Positions 62,016-64,000 of a stretch of 64,000 bases of DNA are shown one piece after another. Source of the stretch: JAUPKT01 sp964427855 (GTDB lineage Bacteria > Desulfobacterota > Desulfomonilia > Desulfomonilales > Desulfomonilaceae); NCBI GenBank assembly GCA_964427855.1, contig CAYRVH010000010.1:5853-69852 (forward strand), read 5' to 3'. The first letter of the stretch is position 1. The number at the start of each line of letters is the position of its first letter. Below the pieces are notes generated by a model that ran no database searches, was not told the DNA's origin, and was given only the letters and a program-made list of their open reading frames with translations. A program made the translations under genes and the position numbers.

Positions 62016-63272
62016 ATGGACGGCATCGCATTGTCCGGCGACGGGAGCAAAAAGACGTCCTTCTCAAAACGCAGAAGTCCTTCAGCGGATAGAAAACGCC
62101 AACTTATCATAGAATCCGCGGAGCGCATCTTTGCGATTCGCGGCTTCCACGACACGACCATAGCTGATATCAGCCAGGACTCGGGGGTGCACGAGGCATC
62201 GATTTTCCAATATTTTAAGACCAAAGAAAACCTCATTGTGACTATTCCGGAGCGTCACCTGAAAGAAACCCTGGAAGGCATCACTGAGCACCTTCAGGGG
62301 ATGAAGGGGGCGGAGCCCAAGATCAGAAAGCTTTTGTGGCACCAACTGAGAGACCTCTCGGTCAACAGGAATTACACGTCTATTCTCCTGCGGGAACTAC
62401 GGACATTGCCTGCCTTTTACAAGTCACCAGCGTATGAGATGATCCGCCAATACAGCGCCTTTGCGGCGGATGCAATCCGAGAGGGCATTCGCGACCAGGA
62501 GATCGATCCCGGCATAGAAGTAATTCTCGTATTGGAGATGATTTTTGGGGCTATCGACAGCATAGTGTTGCGATGGCTTTTCTTTGGGGATCCTTATGAC
62601 CCCAATGAAGCGGCTGACGCTCTGTGTTCTTTGATTAAGGCCGCGATTTGGAAGCGAGACCGGGTATTGGGCGGCGAAGAAGGCGACGAACCGAGCCGTG
62701 GGGAATTAAGACGCCGTACGATCATTGAGGTTGCGTCTGAGATATTCGGCAGAAAAGGGTATGGGGGCGCGACCATCTCGGAAATCGCGGGGAAGGCAGG
62801 TATTGCCGAGGCGTCCATTTATCAGCATTTCAAGAGCAAAGAGCAGTTGTTATTGTCAGTACTGGGGACTTGGTTCATAGAGTTGGCCGATGAATTAGGG
62901 CGCGTCTTTTCAGGCTCCCTCAACCCGTGCGAGCGACTCTTGTACCTCTTGAGAAGGTGGGCCCTCGATTTCCAGATTCGGGAATGGGAGACGCGCGTCC
63001 TGATTTTAGAATTGTATAGAAATCCCAAATTTTATGAGTCCCAAGAATATACAAACACTCAGCGATTCTGGGAGCTGATCAGAACGACTGTTGAAGCCGG
63101 TCAGGAGAGCGGGCACTTCCGCAAGGATTTCGAAATCGCCTATTATCTGCATCTCGTTCAAGGGGCCTTTGAACACGAAGCCCTCGCCCGTATGATGCTT
63201 TCCAAGAAACAACCGACCATCGCCAGGACTGAACAAATGATCAATCTTCTTTTGAGGGCGATTAGGGCGTGA
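62016..63272 (+). CDS. double TetR-family regulator (two fused TetR units)
   Basis: About 418 residues, twice the normal length. Unit 1 has HTH RKRQLIIESAERIFAIRGFH...SIFQYFKTKENL, and unit 2 has RRRTIIEVASEIFGRKGYGG...SIYQHFKSKEQLL; each is followed by its own helical ligand-binding domain. The linker near residue 220 is in frame without a stop. ATG 62016 follows GGGG and gives a short leader; TTG 61992 is the first possible start. It may bind its sites as a monomer with two DNA-binding heads. Candidate regulator of the divergent bam operon and of itself, on the basis of the shared operator. Effector unknown; an aromatic acyl-CoA would be logical. Confidence 0.88.
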   Translation: MDGIALSGDGSKKTSFSKRRSPSADRKRQLIIESAERIFAIRGFHDTTIADISQDSGVHEASIFQYFKTKENLIVTIPERHLKETLEGITEHLQGMKGAEPKIRKLLWHQLRDLSVNRNYTSILLRELRTLPAFYKSPAYEMIRQYSAFAADAIREGIRDQEIDPGIEVILVLEMIFGAIDSIVLRWLFFGDPYDPNEAADALCSLIKAAIWKRDRVLGGEEGDEPSRGELRRRTIIEVASEIFGRKGYGGATISEIAGKAGIAEASIYQHFKSKEQLLLSVLGTWFIELADELGRVFSGSLNPCERLLYLLRRWALDFQIREWETRVLILELYRNPKFYESQEYTNTQRFWELIRTTVEAGQESGHFRKDFEIAYYLHLVQGAFEHEALARMMLSKKQPTIARTEQMINLLLRAIRA

Positions 63273-63287
63273 CGCCGCCCTAGGAAG

Positions 63288-63322
63288 GATCTTTGCGAGG
63301 CTCAAAGACCCTCGCAAAGATC
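63288..63322. terminator. probable bidirectional terminator hairpin
   Basis: A perfect 13-bp inverted repeat, GATCTTTGCGAGG (63288-63300) and CCTCGCAAAGATC (63310-63322), with a nine-base loop, lies between two convergent genes. No T tract follows on either strand, so termination may be Rho-assisted or weak. Confidence 0.6.
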
Positions 63323-63338
63323 GATATGGCTAGGAAGA

Positions 63339-64000
63339 TCAGAGGGCTCGCATAAACGCCACGAGCGCCTTCTTTTCGTCAGGCGTTAACTTCAGACCTT
63401 GTATCAAGTTGAAGAATTCCACGGTATCTTCGAGGGTCAGCAAACGACCGTCGTGCAGATATGGCGGCGAATCTTTAATCCCCCGCAACGCAAAAGTCTT
63501 GATAGGTCCGTCAGCAGAGGCCATCCGTCCGTTAATCATCTTGGGTTTGTAAAATCGTTCGGCCTTCAGGTTATGCATGAGGTTATCTGTATAATATGGA
63601 GCTGGGTGGCACGCTGCACACTTCGCCTTCCCGAAAAACACCTCTTGGCCTTTCAGCTCCAGATCTGTAGCCTTTGTGGGATCGAGCTTTCCATAAATAT
63701 CAAGCTTTGGGGCAGGTGGAAAATCAAGAATGGCTTGGAATTCTGCCATGAAATGCACTTGACTGCCTCGTTCGAGGATGTTGACCCCTTTTTTGGTGGC
63801 TATCACCGGATCGCCGTCAAAATACGCGGCTCTCTGTTCAAATTCGGTGAAATCCTCTATCGTTTTCAACGCACGCTGCGATCCAAACAGACGTTGGATG
63901 TTCACGCCGCGTAGCGACGGCGTGTCTAATCGGTGACGGAATTCTTGAGGTCTAATGTCTCCTACTAAATGGGTGGCTGCATTGGTGTGGCCGTTGACAT
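63339..64000 (-). CDS. di-haem cytochrome c peroxidase family protein, 5' end cut by window edge
   Basis: Open from the right edge; 219 complete residues visible. Read from the edge, it runs VNGHTNAATHLVGDIRPQEF, LDTPSLRGVNIQRLFGSQRA, DFTEFEQRAAYFDGDP, then the C-terminal haem motif CAACH (FFGKAKCAACHPAPYYTDNL) and FALRGIKDSPPYLHDGRLLTL, ending near MRAL. This is the C-terminal half of a MauG/cytochrome c peroxidase-like protein, expected in the periplasm. The GTG at 63905 is internal, not the start. Confidence 0.88.
   Translation of the reverse strand, partial: VNGHTNAATHLVGDIRPQEFRHRLDTPSLRGVNIQRLFGSQRALKTIEDFTEFEQRAAYFDGDPVIATKKGVNILERGSQVHFMAEFQAILDFPPAPKLDIYGKLDPTKATDLELKGQEVFFGKAKCAACHPAPYYTDNLMHNLKAERFYKPKMINGRMASADGPIKTFALRGIKDSPPYLHDGRLLTLEDTVEFFNLIQGLKLTPDEKKALVAFMRAL

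Noticed and set aside
1..64000. CRISPR arrays, rRNA, tRNA, complete IS elements or prophage
   Set aside because: No evenly spaced direct repeats, no conserved rRNA/tRNA segments and no transposase, integrase or phage structural genes were seen on reading both strands.

Overview
The window looks like a draft scaffold (four short runs of N) from a strictly anaerobic, Gram-negative bacterium of the former Deltaproteobacteria (Desulfobacterota, for example a syntrophic or sulfate-reducing aromatic degrader). The main evidence is a complete nine-gene operon resembling bamBCDEFGHI, the tungsten/selenium class II benzoyl-CoA reductase, at 61033-49551 on the minus strand. EtfAB, two acyl-CoA dehydrogenases, a split ADP-forming acyl-CoA synthetase, NikR and a cytochrome c peroxidase agree with this. 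Lipoproteins, RND pumps and MltG show a Gram-negative envelope. No tRNA, rRNA, CRISPR array or complete insertion sequence was recognised.

Layout. 285-4635: RND efflux operon (adaptor, pump). 4636-5486: non-coding region with palindromic dispersed repeats. 5487-8530: IclR regulator and the two subunits of an ADP-forming acyl-CoA synthetase. 8548-14640: coiled-coil lipoprotein, etfBA, and a histidine phosphatase / ACAD10-11-type dehydrogenase / APH-kinase trio. 14783-18238: YifB ATPase and a large acyl-CoA dehydrogenase. 18370-25247: three unusual multidomain proteins (cNMP domain + degenerate AAA + membrane polyferredoxin; degenerate KaiC-like + XRE + cupin; ADP/ATP-carrier-like + HEAT + cNMP). 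25458-29527: thioredoxin-like protein, arsenate-reductase-like protein, and an exported three-gene cluster with a degenerate lytic transglycosylase. 29954-35010: PHP (EndoQ-like)-UvrD fusion, TlpA-like thioredoxin, a small probable selenoprotein, ArsR and NikR regulators. 35246-44515: an unrecognised protein, S1-domain protein, ZraSR-like two-component pair, TPR-like protein, RuvX, MltG, MoaD/ThiS. 44836-49192: second RND operon. 49551-61033: the bam operon. 62016-63272: a double TetR regulator. 63339-64000: truncated di-haem cytochrome c peroxidase.

Main results. (1) Three in-frame UGA codons are best read as selenocysteine: in BamE (HdrA-like), BamF (MvhD-like) and an unannotated 53-residue membrane protein at 33866-34027. 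Each is followed at 19-27 nt by a hairpin whose loop contains GU, as expected of a bacterial SECIS element. Ordinary gene calling would truncate or miss all three. (2) The bam promoter and the promoter of the double TetR gene carry the same 15-bp palindrome (AATAT-N5-ATATT, with AGT at the centre of both spacers) at almost the same distance from their -35 boxes. This suggests the double TetR protein controls both itself and bam. (3) The 18.4-25.2 kb block links cyclic-nucleotide sensing, degenerate P-loop domains and membrane Fe-S electron transfer in arrangements I do not recognise as characterised systems.
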